Of a DNA stretch of 36,575 bases, positions 8,303 to 16,930 are shown piece by piece. The notes under the pieces are model-generated. The model was given only the letters and a program-made list of their open reading frames with translations. It searched no databases and was not told where the DNA came from. Numbering within the stretch: position 1 is the first letter of the stretch; each line of letters begins with the position of its first letter. Made by a program: the position numbers and the translations under genes. The DNA lies in contig JAAYDI010000091.1 of NCBI GenBank assembly GCA_012729315.1, positions 1-36,575 of the forward strand, written 5' to 3'. This stretch comes from Planctomycetaceae bacterium (GTDB taxonomy: Bacteria > Planctomycetota > Planctomycetia > Pirellulales > Pirellulaceae).

Positions 8303-9586
8303 ATGATGGAGTCGTCGCAACTGACGTACACGCGGCGCGACTGGTTGCGCGCGGCGGCAGCGCTTGCCAGCGTGCACGCGTTGTCACCGCCGGGTTTTGC
8401 GCGGCAGGCGGCTACGGCTGCAAATCCACCGCTGGTGGGCTTCGACGTGCGGGCTGAAGTCGCTCACCAGCAACTCGATCCGGAATTCTGCTGGTTTCAT
8501 CCGCGTGTGGCGGCGCTGCCCGGTTACGGGCGGGATGGGCAGCCGGCGGTCGTGATGACGCTGTTGAAGCACCTGGTGGCTGACGACCACTACTCGGGGC
8601 TTTACTTCATGCGCACGGATGATCTGGGAGCGACCTGGGTCGGGCCGACGGAGATTCCGGAGCTGGCGTGGCGATCAGGAGGGGATGGCATCACGATTGC
8701 CGTCGCGGACGTGACCCCGGGCTGGCATGCGCCCAGCGCCCGGATGCTGGCGATTGGAGCCAAGATTCTCTACACGGCTACCGGAAATTTCACCTCGCTG
8801 GAGCAGTTGCCGCGATCTTATGAAACGTCGTACGCTACGTATGACCCGCAGGCTAATAGCTGGAGCACGTGGCGCGAGTTGGAGGTGCCGGAGACGGACG
8901 GGAAGTTCCGCCGCGTGGGGTGTGGCTGCTCGCAGTGGCTGGTGCAGTCAGACGGGACGCTCCTGGTGCCGGTGGCGTTCCAGCCGGAGTTGGGTGGCGA
9001 TTATCAGGCGACGATCCTGCACTGTGCATTCGACGGGCGCACCATGCAGTACCTGCGGCACGGCGACGAGCTGGCACTGGTGGGCGGTCGTGGTTTCGCG
9101 GAGCCGTCGCTCGTGTCGTTTCGTGGCCGGTACTATCTGACGTTGCGCAACGATGCGCGGGGCTACGTCACCGTGGGTGACGATGGGTTGCACTTCGAGC
9201 CGGTCCGCCCCTGGACGTTCGACGATGGCGAGGACCTGGGCAGCTACAACACGCAGGCGCACTGGCTGGCGCATGGCGAGGGTCTGTTCCTGACGTACAC
9301 CCGGCGCGGTGCGGACAACGACCACATCCCGCGCAACCGAGCTCCGCTGTTCATGGCGCAGGTGGATCCCGAGCGGCTGCAGGTTATCCGCGCCACAGAG
9401 AAGGTCGTATTGCCCGAGCGGGGCGTGATGCTTGGCAACTTCGGAGCCGCGGCGGTCACGTCGGGCGAAGCGTGGGTGACGGACGCCGAGTTCATCTCGC
9501 GCCTGGTCGATCCGCTGGCCGGGACTCGCCCGCATCCGCGCGGCGCGGACGGCACGGTCTGGCTGGGACGCGTGACCTGGCAGTAA
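8303..9586 (+). CDS. Tat-exported sialidase/BNR-type propeller protein
   Basis: The 427-residue product has a Tat-like signal (TRRDWLRAAAALASVHAL) near residues 9-26. The body fits a sialidase-like six-bladed propeller: an Asp-box-like turn TDDLGATW after FHPRVAALPG, then repeated strand/turn units (LRNDARGYVTVGDDGLHF). Such proteins are exo-glycosidases or glycan-binding proteins. I cannot place the three arginines of a true sialidase, so the substrate is open. GAGGGG (8290-8295) lies 7 nt before ATG 8303; ATG 8297, 8306 and 8246 are in the same frame. It is followed 73 nt later by the GH95-like gene on the same strand, so joint transcription and joint action on one glycan are likely but inferred. 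Confidence 0.75.
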   Translation: MMESSQLTYTRRDWLRAAAALASVHALSPPGFARQAATAANPPLVGFDVRAEVAHQQLDPEFCWFHPRVAALPGYGRDGQPAVVMTLLKHLVADDHYSGLYFMRTDDLGATWVGPTEIPELAWRSGGDGITIAVADVTPGWHAPSARMLAIGAKILYTATGNFTSLEQLPRSYETSYATYDPQANSWSTWRELEVPETDGKFRRVGCGCSQWLVQSDGTLLVPVAFQPELGGDYQATILHCAFDGRTMQYLRHGDELALVGGRGFAEPSLVSFRGRYYLTLRNDARGYVTVGDDGLHFEPVRPWTFDDGEDLGSYNTQAHWLAHGEGLFLTYTRRGADNDHIPRNRAPLFMAQVDPERLQVIRATEKVVLPERGVMLGNFGAAAVTSGEAWVTDAEFISRLVDPLAGTRPHPRGADGTVWLGRVTWQ

Positions 9587-9659
9587 GGCGGGGGCGGTGA
9601 GGTAGGATGGTGTGCCGGTCCGCTCGGAGGGGAGCGGGCTCTGAGAGTGGGTGTTTATT

Positions 9660-12032
9660 ATGGCGAGTCTGGTGCGAGCGTTGATGGCCGGTGTTGTGTT
9701 CCTGTACGGCGGGCTGGTGTGCAGTGGGGCGGTGCCGCCGGCCGATCAGAACCTGGTGCTCGAGGCACCGATCACAACGTGGGATGAAGCGGTACCGCTG
9801 GGTAATGGCCTGATGGGCGGCCTGCTGTGGGGCGAAGCGCAGACGGTGCGTCTGTCGCTTGACCGGGGAGACTTGTGGGACGAACGCCCGGCCGGGGAGC
9901 GCGAGTGGTGGAAGACCCGCACGTATGCGAAGGCCGCCGCGCTGATCGCGAAGCAGGAGTATGACACGGTCAACGACTGGTGGGACAGCCCGTACAACGG
10001 CGTCACGCCGACGAAGCTGCCGGCTGGCCGGCTGGAAGTCACGCTCGACCCAACGCAGCGGATCACGCAGTTCGAACTCAATCTGGCCACGGCCGAAGGG
10101 ATTGTGCGGTTGTCCGGCGGGGCGAGTCTGGCGGCGTTTTTCAGCGCCCGGGATCCGGTGGCGTTGCTGCGGATTCCGGGGCCGGCGCCTCGGTCGGTCG
10201 CACTGATCCCGTCGGGTGCCGGGCCGGCGGGGGGCGATGCGGGTCCGAGCAGTGGCGGGGCGGTCAGTCAGCTGGGATACCCGCCGGCTCAGCATGGCGC
10301 GGAAGGAGCGGCCAGATGGTATGTCCAGGACGCGGCCGATGGCTTGAAGTACTGCGTGTGTGTCGCCCAACGGCGCACGGAGGGCGCGACGTTGCTGGCG
10401 GTGGCCGTCACATCGACCAACGACGCCGCGGACGTGCTGAGCCTGGCGCGCACGCGCTGTGCGGCGGCGCTGGAGGCCGGCTACGAGGCGCTGCACGCAT
10501 CGCACGCTCAGTGGTGGGAGGCGTTCTGGAACCAGTCCTCGGTGACGTTGCCGCCGGTGGCGCTGGCCATCTCACGGCAGTACCACCTGGTGCGGTACTT
10601 CCACGGCGCCGCCTCGCGGCGCGGCGCACCCCCCATGCCGCTGCAGGGCGTCTGGACGGCCGACAATGGCGGCCTGCCTCCGTGGAAAGGGGACTACCAC
10701 AATGACCTCAACACGCAGATGACGTACATCGCGTACCAGCATGCCGGCCACTTTGACGAAGGGCTCTCGTATCTCGACTACTTGTGGGACCGCCGCGAGG
10801 TGTTTGCGGAATTCGCCCGGGGCTTCTACGGCACGTCTGGCCTGGCCTGCCCCGGTGTCATGTCGTTGGCCGGCCAGCCGCTGGGTGGTTGGGGGCAATA
10901 CAGCATGTCGCCGACGATGAGCGCCTGGAGTGCACACCTGTTCTACCTGCACTGGCGCTATACCGCTGATGACGCGTTTCTGCGCGAGCGCGCATATCCG
11001 TGGTGCTCGGGGGTCGGCACGTGCATGCTCGGCCTGCTCAAGCCCGGAGCGGACGGTCTGCTGAAACTGCCGCTGTCCTCCTCTCCCGAGATTTTTGACA
11101 ACAGTCCGCGCGCGTGGCTCGAACCGAACTCGAACTACGATCTGATGTGCCTGAAGATGCTCTTCCTCGCACTGCAGGAAATGGCTGACGCGTGCGGCGA
11201 GCTGGACAAGGCCAGGCGGTGGGCGCAGGCGGCGGCCGCGCTGGGGGATTTCCACACCGATGATACCGGCCTGCTGCTGGTCGACGCCCGGACGCCCCTC
11301 CCCTCCTCGCACCGCCACCTGTCGAACATCATCGGGCTGTATCCGTTCAACCTGATCACCTGCGAAGGGGATGCAGTGGACGCGCGGCGGATCGAAGCGT
11401 CGCTGGCACAATGGGACGCGCTGGGCACGTCGGCCTGGTGCGGTTACAGTTTTTCCTGGATGAGCTGCCTGCGGGCGCGCGTGGGCGACGCGGAGGGCGC
11501 ACTCCGGTACCTGGACGATTTCTGCCGGGCGTTTGTGCTCCGTAACGGATTCCATGCCAACGGCGATCAGACGCAAAGCGGTCTGTCCAGTTTCACCTAC
11601 CGCCCGTTTACGCTCGAGGGCAACTTCCTCGCCGCGCAGGCGGTGCACGAAATGCTGCTGCAGAGCTGGAGCCCGACGCCTGGCCAGCGGGACACGGAGA
11701 TCATCCGCGTGTTTCCGGCTGTGCCACAGCGGTGGGCGGATGCCGCGTTTACCGATCTGCGCGCGGAAGGGGGGCATCGGGTCTCGGCGCGGCGCGAGCA
11801 CGGAGCGACGACGTGGCTGCGCGTCGTCGCGGGCAAGGATGGTACGGTCCGCATCCGCGACAACTTCGACGGACGGCAGCCGGTGTGGAACCGCGACGGC
11901 GTGGAGAAGACCGGCGAGCAGTTTGCAGTCCGGCTGCAGAAGGGAGAGACGCTGGAAGCGACATTCGCCGCAGCCACCGAGGCTCAGGCGCGGCATGATC
12001 GGCCCGCGGTTTGTCTGAGCGGAGACCTGTAA
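9660..12032 (+). CDS. GH95-like secreted glycosidase (alpha-L-fucosidase clan)
   Basis: The 790-residue product has a Sec-type signal (LVRALMAGVVFLYGGLVCSGA) and then the GH95 opening WDEAVPLGNGLMGGLLWG near residues 40-57. Other family blocks are DLNTQMTY (350-357), GWGQYSMSPTMSAWSAHLFYLHW, SPEIFDN with the likely acid Glu477, HRHLSNIIGLYP and EGNFLAAQAVHEMLLQSW. GH95 enzymes are inverting alpha-1,2-L-fucosidases or alpha-L-galactosidases with an (alpha/alpha)6 barrel. Two positions differ from what I recall of the reference family: the N-x-N pair reads D349-L-N351, and the Asp of the usual DGNFG motif is Glu653 in EGNF. The protein may therefore be a relative with another substrate. ATG 9660 is preferred over GTG 9651. 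The gene belongs to the 8303-13396 same-strand group. Confidence 0.82.
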   Translation: MASLVRALMAGVVFLYGGLVCSGAVPPADQNLVLEAPITTWDEAVPLGNGLMGGLLWGEAQTVRLSLDRGDLWDERPAGEREWWKTRTYAKAAALIAKQEYDTVNDWWDSPYNGVTPTKLPAGRLEVTLDPTQRITQFELNLATAEGIVRLSGGASLAAFFSARDPVALLRIPGPAPRSVALIPSGAGPAGGDAGPSSGGAVSQLGYPPAQHGAEGAARWYVQDAADGLKYCVCVAQRRTEGATLLAVAVTSTNDAADVLSLARTRCAAALEAGYEALHASHAQWWEAFWNQSSVTLPPVALAISRQYHLVRYFHGAASRRGAPPMPLQGVWTADNGGLPPWKGDYHNDLNTQMTYIAYQHAGHFDEGLSYLDYLWDRREVFAEFARGFYGTSGLACPGVMSLAGQPLGGWGQYSMSPTMSAWSAHLFYLHWRYTADDAFLRERAYPWCSGVGTCMLGLLKPGADGLLKLPLSSSPEIFDNSPRAWLEPNSNYDLMCLKMLFLALQEMADACGELDKARRWAQAAAALGDFHTDDTGLLLVDARTPLPSSHRHLSNIIGLYPFNLITCEGDAVDARRIEASLAQWDALGTSAWCGYSFSWMSCLRARVGDAEGALRYLDDFCRAFVLRNGFHANGDQTQSGLSSFTYRPFTLEGNFLAAQAVHEMLLQSWSPTPGQRDTEIIRVFPAVPQRWADAAFTDLRAEGGHRVSARREHGATTWLRVVAGKDGTVRIRDNFDGRQPVWNRDGVEKTGEQFAVRLQKGETLEATFAAATEAQARHDRPAVCLSGDL

Positions 12033-12190
12033 CGGTACAGCAGCACGCAAGTCCAAACACCTGGCACCGGACGTCGGGCACCGGCCCACCGCATCGGAAC
12101 GGCGTGGCGTTGTCGGATTGGCAACCGGGGATCCGGCTGAACATAATGGCGAAGACAATTACCAGGCATCATTCTTCGAGGGAGACTGTG

Positions 12191-13396
12191 ATGGCGGCTT
12201 CAAGTTCACGGCGAGCGTTTCTGCAGGCAATGGGGATGGGCACGGCAGCGTGGGGACTGGCGGGATCCGGCTTGGCGCAGGAGCAGGCAAAGCAACCGAT
12301 CCAGGGTTTCGAGCAGGCTCCCACGGATCCGGCCGCGTCGCAGGGATGGGAGCCGATCTCGGATCGCAGGATCCGCGTGGGCATTGTGGGATTCGGCGTC
12401 TGCCAGTTCGGGGCGGCTTTCAGTTTCCAGGATCATCCGAACGTCGAGGTAGCGGCCGTCAGTGACCTGTTTCCCGAGCGCTGTGCGGCATTGGCCAAGG
12501 CCTGCCGTTGCGAAAAGACCTATCCTTCGCTCGAAGAACTGGTCAAAGACGAGACGCTCGAGGCGGTGTTCGTAGCGACGGACGCGCCTAGCCACGCGCG
12601 GCACTGCATGGAAGTCCTGAAACATGGCAAGCACGTGGCCTGCGCCGTGCCGGCCACCTTCGGTTCGCTGGAGGATGCCGACGCGCTGTTCGAAACGGTG
12701 AAGGCCAGCGGCCGCAAGTACATGATGTTCGAGACTTCCTATTTCCATGAAGACTGCCATGCGATGCGCGTACTCTATCAGGCAGGCGCGTTCGGCAAGC
12801 TCGTCTATTCCGAAGGTGAGTACTATCACTACGCCAAGGATCCAATTGACTCGTACAAGGGCTGGCGCATCGGCAACCCGCCGCAGTGGTATCCCACGCA
12901 TTCCAACGCGTATTACATGGGCGTTACGGCGGGGAGTTTCACGGAGGTGAGTTGTCTCGGGATGCCGAGTTTGACCCCGTGGTTGCAGGCGGACAACAAC
13001 CGTTATCAGAACCCGTTCGGGACGGAGATCGCCATGTTCCGGACGAGTGAAGGGGGCATGTCACGGATGGCCGTCAGCTGGGACACGCCAGGATTCAGCG
13101 GCGAGATGGGGCGCATTCGCGGGCAGAAGGGAACGTACTATGGCCAGTACGAGGGCTTGGAGACGAATCTGCCGTCGGTCAAGCGCCCGCCGCTGCCACC
13201 GGGCGTCGAAGCCGGCGGTCACGGCGGCTCGCACGGCCAACTGATGAATGAGTTCGTGCTGTCGATCCTGGCGGATCGCAAACCGCTGGTGGACATTGCC
13301 CAGGCGCTCAACATGACGGTAGCCGGGATTATAGCGCACAACTCGGCCCTCAAGGATGGCGAGACGATGAAGATTCCCCAGTATACGTTGGGCTGA
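12191..13396 (+). CDS. Tat-exported Gfo/Idh/MocA protein, GH109-like
   Basis: The 401-residue product has a Tat signal (SRRAFLQ, residues 6-12) and a Rossmann domain from about residue 60 (IRVGIVGFGVCQFG). The segment after it, KYMMFETSYFHEDCHAM then EGEYYHYAKD and PPQWYPTHSN, resembles GH109, the NAD-dependent glycosidase branch of this superfamily with its YPTH motif. The position that reads E-K-P in the dehydrogenases, and as I recall E-V-P in GH109, reads AVP here (GKHVACAVPA), so the catalytic lysine of the dehydrogenases is absent. A hydrolase using bound NAD is more likely than a sugar dehydrogenase, but this is inference. GAGGGAG at 12178-12184 fixes the start. It lies 158 nt after the GH95-like gene. 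Confidence 0.82.
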   Translation: MAASSSRRAFLQAMGMGTAAWGLAGSGLAQEQAKQPIQGFEQAPTDPAASQGWEPISDRRIRVGIVGFGVCQFGAAFSFQDHPNVEVAAVSDLFPERCAALAKACRCEKTYPSLEELVKDETLEAVFVATDAPSHARHCMEVLKHGKHVACAVPATFGSLEDADALFETVKASGRKYMMFETSYFHEDCHAMRVLYQAGAFGKLVYSEGEYYHYAKDPIDSYKGWRIGNPPQWYPTHSNAYYMGVTAGSFTEVSCLGMPSLTPWLQADNNRYQNPFGTEIAMFRTSEGGMSRMAVSWDTPGFSGEMGRIRGQKGTYYGQYEGLETNLPSVKRPPLPPGVEAGGHGGSHGQLMNEFVLSILADRKPLVDIAQALNMTVAGIIAHNSALKDGETMKIPQYTLG

Positions 13397-13459
13397 TCGC
13401 CACGAATCGTCGCTGCAGCTCCGGTGGTGCTCCAACAGGCAGATGGCTGGACCTCCATG

Positions 13460-13609
13460 CGGCGTCTGTGGCTCGACCGGCATGTCTTCGGGCACGGCAT
13501 GTCTTCGGGCACGTGTACCCGGGTTGGCGCCGCGAGGCGCGGCTTACCCCGGGCTGTGTTAGGGGCGCCGCGCTACGGCTCAAGACGACAGTTCGCGTGG
13601 CGCGAATAG
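13460..13609. repeat. R1 repeat copy with an internal 17-nt duplication
   Basis: The block runs from CGGCGTCTGTGGCTCGACC through GCGCCGCGAGGCGCGGC (hairpin GCGCC/GGCGC) and CCCCGGGCTGTG to CAAGACGACAGTTCGCG. It is closely similar to 23888-24019. This copy alone has a perfect 17-nt tandem duplication (13479-13495 and 13496-13512). The 348-bp gap between genes holds nothing else that I can identify. Confidence 0.8.
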
Positions 13610-13744
13610 GTCACCACACGTGACTTCTATCGACACACGAACCAAACGTGATTGCTGCCACGATACCAGTTGTTTTTCACGTGCATGTGGCCCAAATGAC
13701 GCAACTGGAGGATTGACGCAGCGCTCGCTGGCCGGGTGGCAGTC

Positions 13745-16678
13745 TTACGGGATCATCTGGAGCCCTTCCCAGCAGAGGTAGTGGACCTCGACGGGGAGTT
13801 TCTCCATCCACTGTCGCACCTCGAGCGTGCGCCACGGGCCTGAACCAGGTCCGCCACCATTGTCGTTGTCCCACAGCCACTTCGGTGTCGGCCACAGGCA
13901 GAACCTGGGGCGGATCGCCTGGTAGACATTTTCGCGAACGCCGTTCTGGCCATGATGGGCCATCTGCACATAGTCGGCAGGCAGTCTGTCGGCGTAGGGG
14001 CCGGCAAGCAGCTTGTCCCCCCCTTCCGCTCCGAGGTCGGCCAGAAACAGCACTGCTTTCTGCGGATCGGAGACGCGCAGAACCAGGCTGGAGTTGTTGA
14101 TCGGGTTGGCGGTGATTTCGGGGTTCTTCACGCCGAGGACTTCGATCTTCACGCCGTCGATGTCCAGCGTCTGGCCGAGTGAGAGTTCGATGACCGTGCG
14201 GTGGGATGCCTCCAACGCGCGCGCCATGGCGCGATACGACTTCAGTTCCCCTTCGCTGCAGTGCTGCGCGATCCAGGCTTCGTCCGGGAGCGAGCCGTAG
14301 ATTGCTTTGATCTCGGGCGCGCCGGGTGCCTGGAGTATTTCCGTGAGAGCCGCGAAATGGTCGCTGTGCGGATGCGTGATGACCCACGCTTCGACTTTCC
14401 CACCCAGGCCGTTGATGAACTCGCGCAGATAGGGGGCATCACCCGCGTTGCCTCCGTCGATGACCACGACCTGATCGTGTACCGTCTGCAGTACATAGGA
14501 CATCATCTGCACGGGCGTCTGGCTCGGCAGTTGCCACAAGGTGAACGTGTCGCGCGCGCCGGCCGGCTTGAGCGCTGCGAGCATGGTGCTGCCCACCGGC
14601 ACGGAAGGTGTCAGGCGGATTGCGTCCGCACCTTCCCGTGCAAACGCCACCGGATGGCCGTCCTCCAGGTTGACGACCTGCCCCACGCGAAACGGCAGAT
14701 CGGCGACCCGCACGGTCGTCGATATGTCCTGGGCTTCATGGTTGATCACGAACAGAAAGCCCTCCTGTTTGTTAGCCCGCACGGCCGCCTCGATATCGGG
14801 ATTGGACGAATGCACGTGCGCGCGGACGCCCGCTGTGCGTGGGATGGCCGCCAGCAGCGCCTGCAGCTGGCGGCGGGCAACCGGGTCGTCCTTGTCCCAC
14901 ATACCGAAGTAGGTGTCTTGCAGGCAGAAGCCGAACAGGAACGTCTGGCCGGCGCCCGTCTGTTTGCGAACCAGCGCTGGCGCGCCGGCTGAGGTGGTGG
15001 CCAGGACCTGGCCGTCGGTGACCGTACAGGTCCGGGGACTGATCAGCGGGAGGGCGAGGTCCACGCCCAGCGCCTGCCCGTCGAGCCGCGCCGTCTCGAA
15101 ACGCGTCTCGTCGGGCGGCGCGGCCGGCATGTTCGCCCAGACCGGGGGCTGTGTGACATAGGGCACCCAGTGCCCTGCCCGTGCAATGCGGTTCGTCCGC
15201 GCATCGCGGACCCCGAAGAGTTCCTCGCATACAGTCATCGACTCGCGCAACTCGTTCCGGCACGGCACGCAGTCGGCGATCACGGTTCCACCCTGCCGCA
15301 CGAAATCGGCAATGTGCTCCGCGACCGCTTCGGGCAGCAACTCCACATCGAACAGCACGAGCAGATCGTAACCCAGCAGCGACTGGTCGGTAACCTGGTC
15401 CTCGTGCAACATATCCAGTTCGCCAAAGGCGCGCAGGAACAGCTCGAATGACAGTCCGACGTTGAAGTATTCCTGCTGCAACTGGAGGTACTGGGTGCGC
15501 GGAAAGAGCATGCAGGCTTTGGCGCGGACCTTGGGTGTGTCGAGCAGTCGTGCGCCGGCCTGTTGCAGCAGGTTCAGCCCCTTCCCGAAGGACTCCCAGT
15601 GCCCGGCGCTGGCAGGGACGTTGTAGCCGGTCAGCAGGTAGTTGGCCCCCTGCGCCACCGCGGTCATGCTGGTTTCGCTTTCCACCCAGTGCATGGCTTC
15701 CAGCTCGGGCGAGAGGAAACCGGCGAACCAGGCGGGGTGATAGGTGCCGACCCAGAAGCCCAGCTCCTTGTTCGAGGCGGTGGTCAGACCGCGCATCTGG
15801 GCGAAGGAGTAATGTGTCTGGCTCATCCGCGGCTTGGGCACCTGTCCCATGCGCCCGAACCGGAAGTCGAACATCATGTACGGATAGATGTCATAGAGGA
15901 ACAGGTCGGCGAAATCGCCGCCCCAATGGAACACGTCGTCCAGAGCCAGTTCCGCATGCGACGTGCATCCGCCGCCGAAGGTGTTGTGGCTGTCGTGCGT
16001 CAGGGTCGTCCGCAGTTGGGGCGCGAGTTCCTTGACGATGCGGTACACCTGCCGCCAGCCGTCGGGGAAGTAACTCGAGCGAAAGTTCAGCACGTCACCC
16101 CACTTGCGCGGGTCACTGCGGATGCTCTCCAGATCGGGCGGCAGCGCGTAGCCGTACCGCCGCTCGAATTCCGCGCGCACCTCCGGGTTGTAGCCGAACG
16201 ACTGCGGGCCCCAATGGAACGGCTCGTCCTGATAGATCAGGACATTGTACAACCCATCCAGGTCTTTCCAGCGGGCCAACTTCTGCTCGGCCGCGTCCCG
16301 CACCACCTGGGCGTATTCGGGCGAGTACACGCATGGCTGCGGCGGATCCGTCCGCCCGAAGATCTCCAGCGCACCGGCCTCCCACGTGAAGACCATGCCC
16401 TTCGACCGCGCGTGCGCCAGGATGATCGCCTCCTCCTCCGCCGGGCGGTGCGTGGGAATCATGATGCCGCGCACGCCGTGGTCCCACAGGTTGTCCACTG
16501 TCGCCCGCAGCGTCTCCGCGCTCAACGGGCCTTCCTCGCCGCGCCAGCCTGGTCCGGACGGCACGGGCGAGAACTGCGTCACCACCGGGAAGAACTCGAT
16601 CTCCCCGGCCGGCGCCTGGGCGTTTCCCAGAGCCGCCAGGGCCAGGACCCACACGGATCGATAGAGCGAAAGTCGCAT
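13745..16678 (-). CDS. Secreted GH42-like barrel fused to a metallo-beta-lactamase domain
   Basis: The 977-residue product has a Sec signal (YRSVWVLALAALGNAQA). Residues about 25-390 form a glycosidase-like TIM barrel (GIMIPTHRPAEEEAIIL, VLIYQDEPFHWG with a possible acid, LFLYDIYPYMMFDF). About 400-520 looks like the GATase/trimerisation domain that follows GH42 barrels (LLGYDLLVLFDVELLPEAV, FVRQGGTVIADC). A beta-sandwich follows. From about residue 730 a metallo-beta-lactamase fold begins: VVVIDGGNAGD, HPHSDH (about 768-774), FLADLG and QMAHHGQNG (about 902-910), the ComEC-like metal-binding set. Both halves are in one frame with no stop. GAGGAG upstream fits ATG 16678 (7 nt) or 16681. I know no characterised enzyme with this pairing; a glycosidase joined to a lactone or ester hydrolase is one reading. 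Confidence 0.8.
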   Translation of the reverse strand: MRLSLYRSVWVLALAALGNAQAPAGEIEFFPVVTQFSPVPSGPGWRGEEGPLSAETLRATVDNLWDHGVRGIMIPTHRPAEEEAIILAHARSKGMVFTWEAGALEIFGRTDPPQPCVYSPEYAQVVRDAAEQKLARWKDLDGLYNVLIYQDEPFHWGPQSFGYNPEVRAEFERRYGYALPPDLESIRSDPRKWGDVLNFRSSYFPDGWRQVYRIVKELAPQLRTTLTHDSHNTFGGGCTSHAELALDDVFHWGGDFADLFLYDIYPYMMFDFRFGRMGQVPKPRMSQTHYSFAQMRGLTTASNKELGFWVGTYHPAWFAGFLSPELEAMHWVESETSMTAVAQGANYLLTGYNVPASAGHWESFGKGLNLLQQAGARLLDTPKVRAKACMLFPRTQYLQLQQEYFNVGLSFELFLRAFGELDMLHEDQVTDQSLLGYDLLVLFDVELLPEAVAEHIADFVRQGGTVIADCVPCRNELRESMTVCEELFGVRDARTNRIARAGHWVPYVTQPPVWANMPAAPPDETRFETARLDGQALGVDLALPLISPRTCTVTDGQVLATTSAGAPALVRKQTGAGQTFLFGFCLQDTYFGMWDKDDPVARRQLQALLAAIPRTAGVRAHVHSSNPDIEAAVRANKQEGFLFVINHEAQDISTTVRVADLPFRVGQVVNLEDGHPVAFAREGADAIRLTPSVPVGSTMLAALKPAGARDTFTLWQLPSQTPVQMMSYVLQTVHDQVVVIDGGNAGDAPYLREFINGLGGKVEAWVITHPHSDHFAALTEILQAPGAPEIKAIYGSLPDEAWIAQHCSEGELKSYRAMARALEASHRTVIELSLGQTLDIDGVKIEVLGVKNPEITANPINNSSLVLRVSDPQKAVLFLADLGAEGGDKLLAGPYADRLPADYVQMAHHGQNGVRENVYQAIRPRFCLWPTPKWLWDNDNGGGPGSGPWRTLEVRQWMEKLPVEVHYLCWEGLQMIP

Positions 16679-16681
16679 CAT

Positions 16682-16930
16682 GGAACTCCTCGTGTCAATA
16701 GTACCCCGGCTGACGCGGGCACACACCATCATATCGTCAGTCCGCGGCCTCGTCACACGGGCCTGGCGTCCTGGCTTATACTGTGGTGACGCTCAGTCCC
16801 GTCAGCGCGGGCCGGCGCAGGGCATCCTGCTCCGGTTGTTCGTTGGGCCAGTCCCCAAGGCAAGTCGGTGGTTGGGCTATGCAGGTGTTGGGCTGTGCAG
16901 GTGTTGGGCTGTGCAGGTGGAGAGAGACGC
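16682..16930. promoter_or_regulatory. Divergent intergenic region
   Basis: The 249-bp gap between two divergent genes must hold promoters in both directions. TATACT at 16777-16782 could be a rightward -10 box, but no -35 match is seen at the right distance. Its right end is taken up by three 16-bp tandem units. Confidence 0.3.
16871..16918. repeat. Three tandem 16-bp units before a start codon
   Basis: Units 16871-16886, 16887-16902 and 16903-16918 (GTTGGGCTGTGCAGGT) differ only by an A/G change in the first. They end 12 nt before the ATG of the rhamnosidase gene and abut its GGAGAG ribosome-binding site, so a change in copy number would alter the leader length. Confidence 0.9.
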
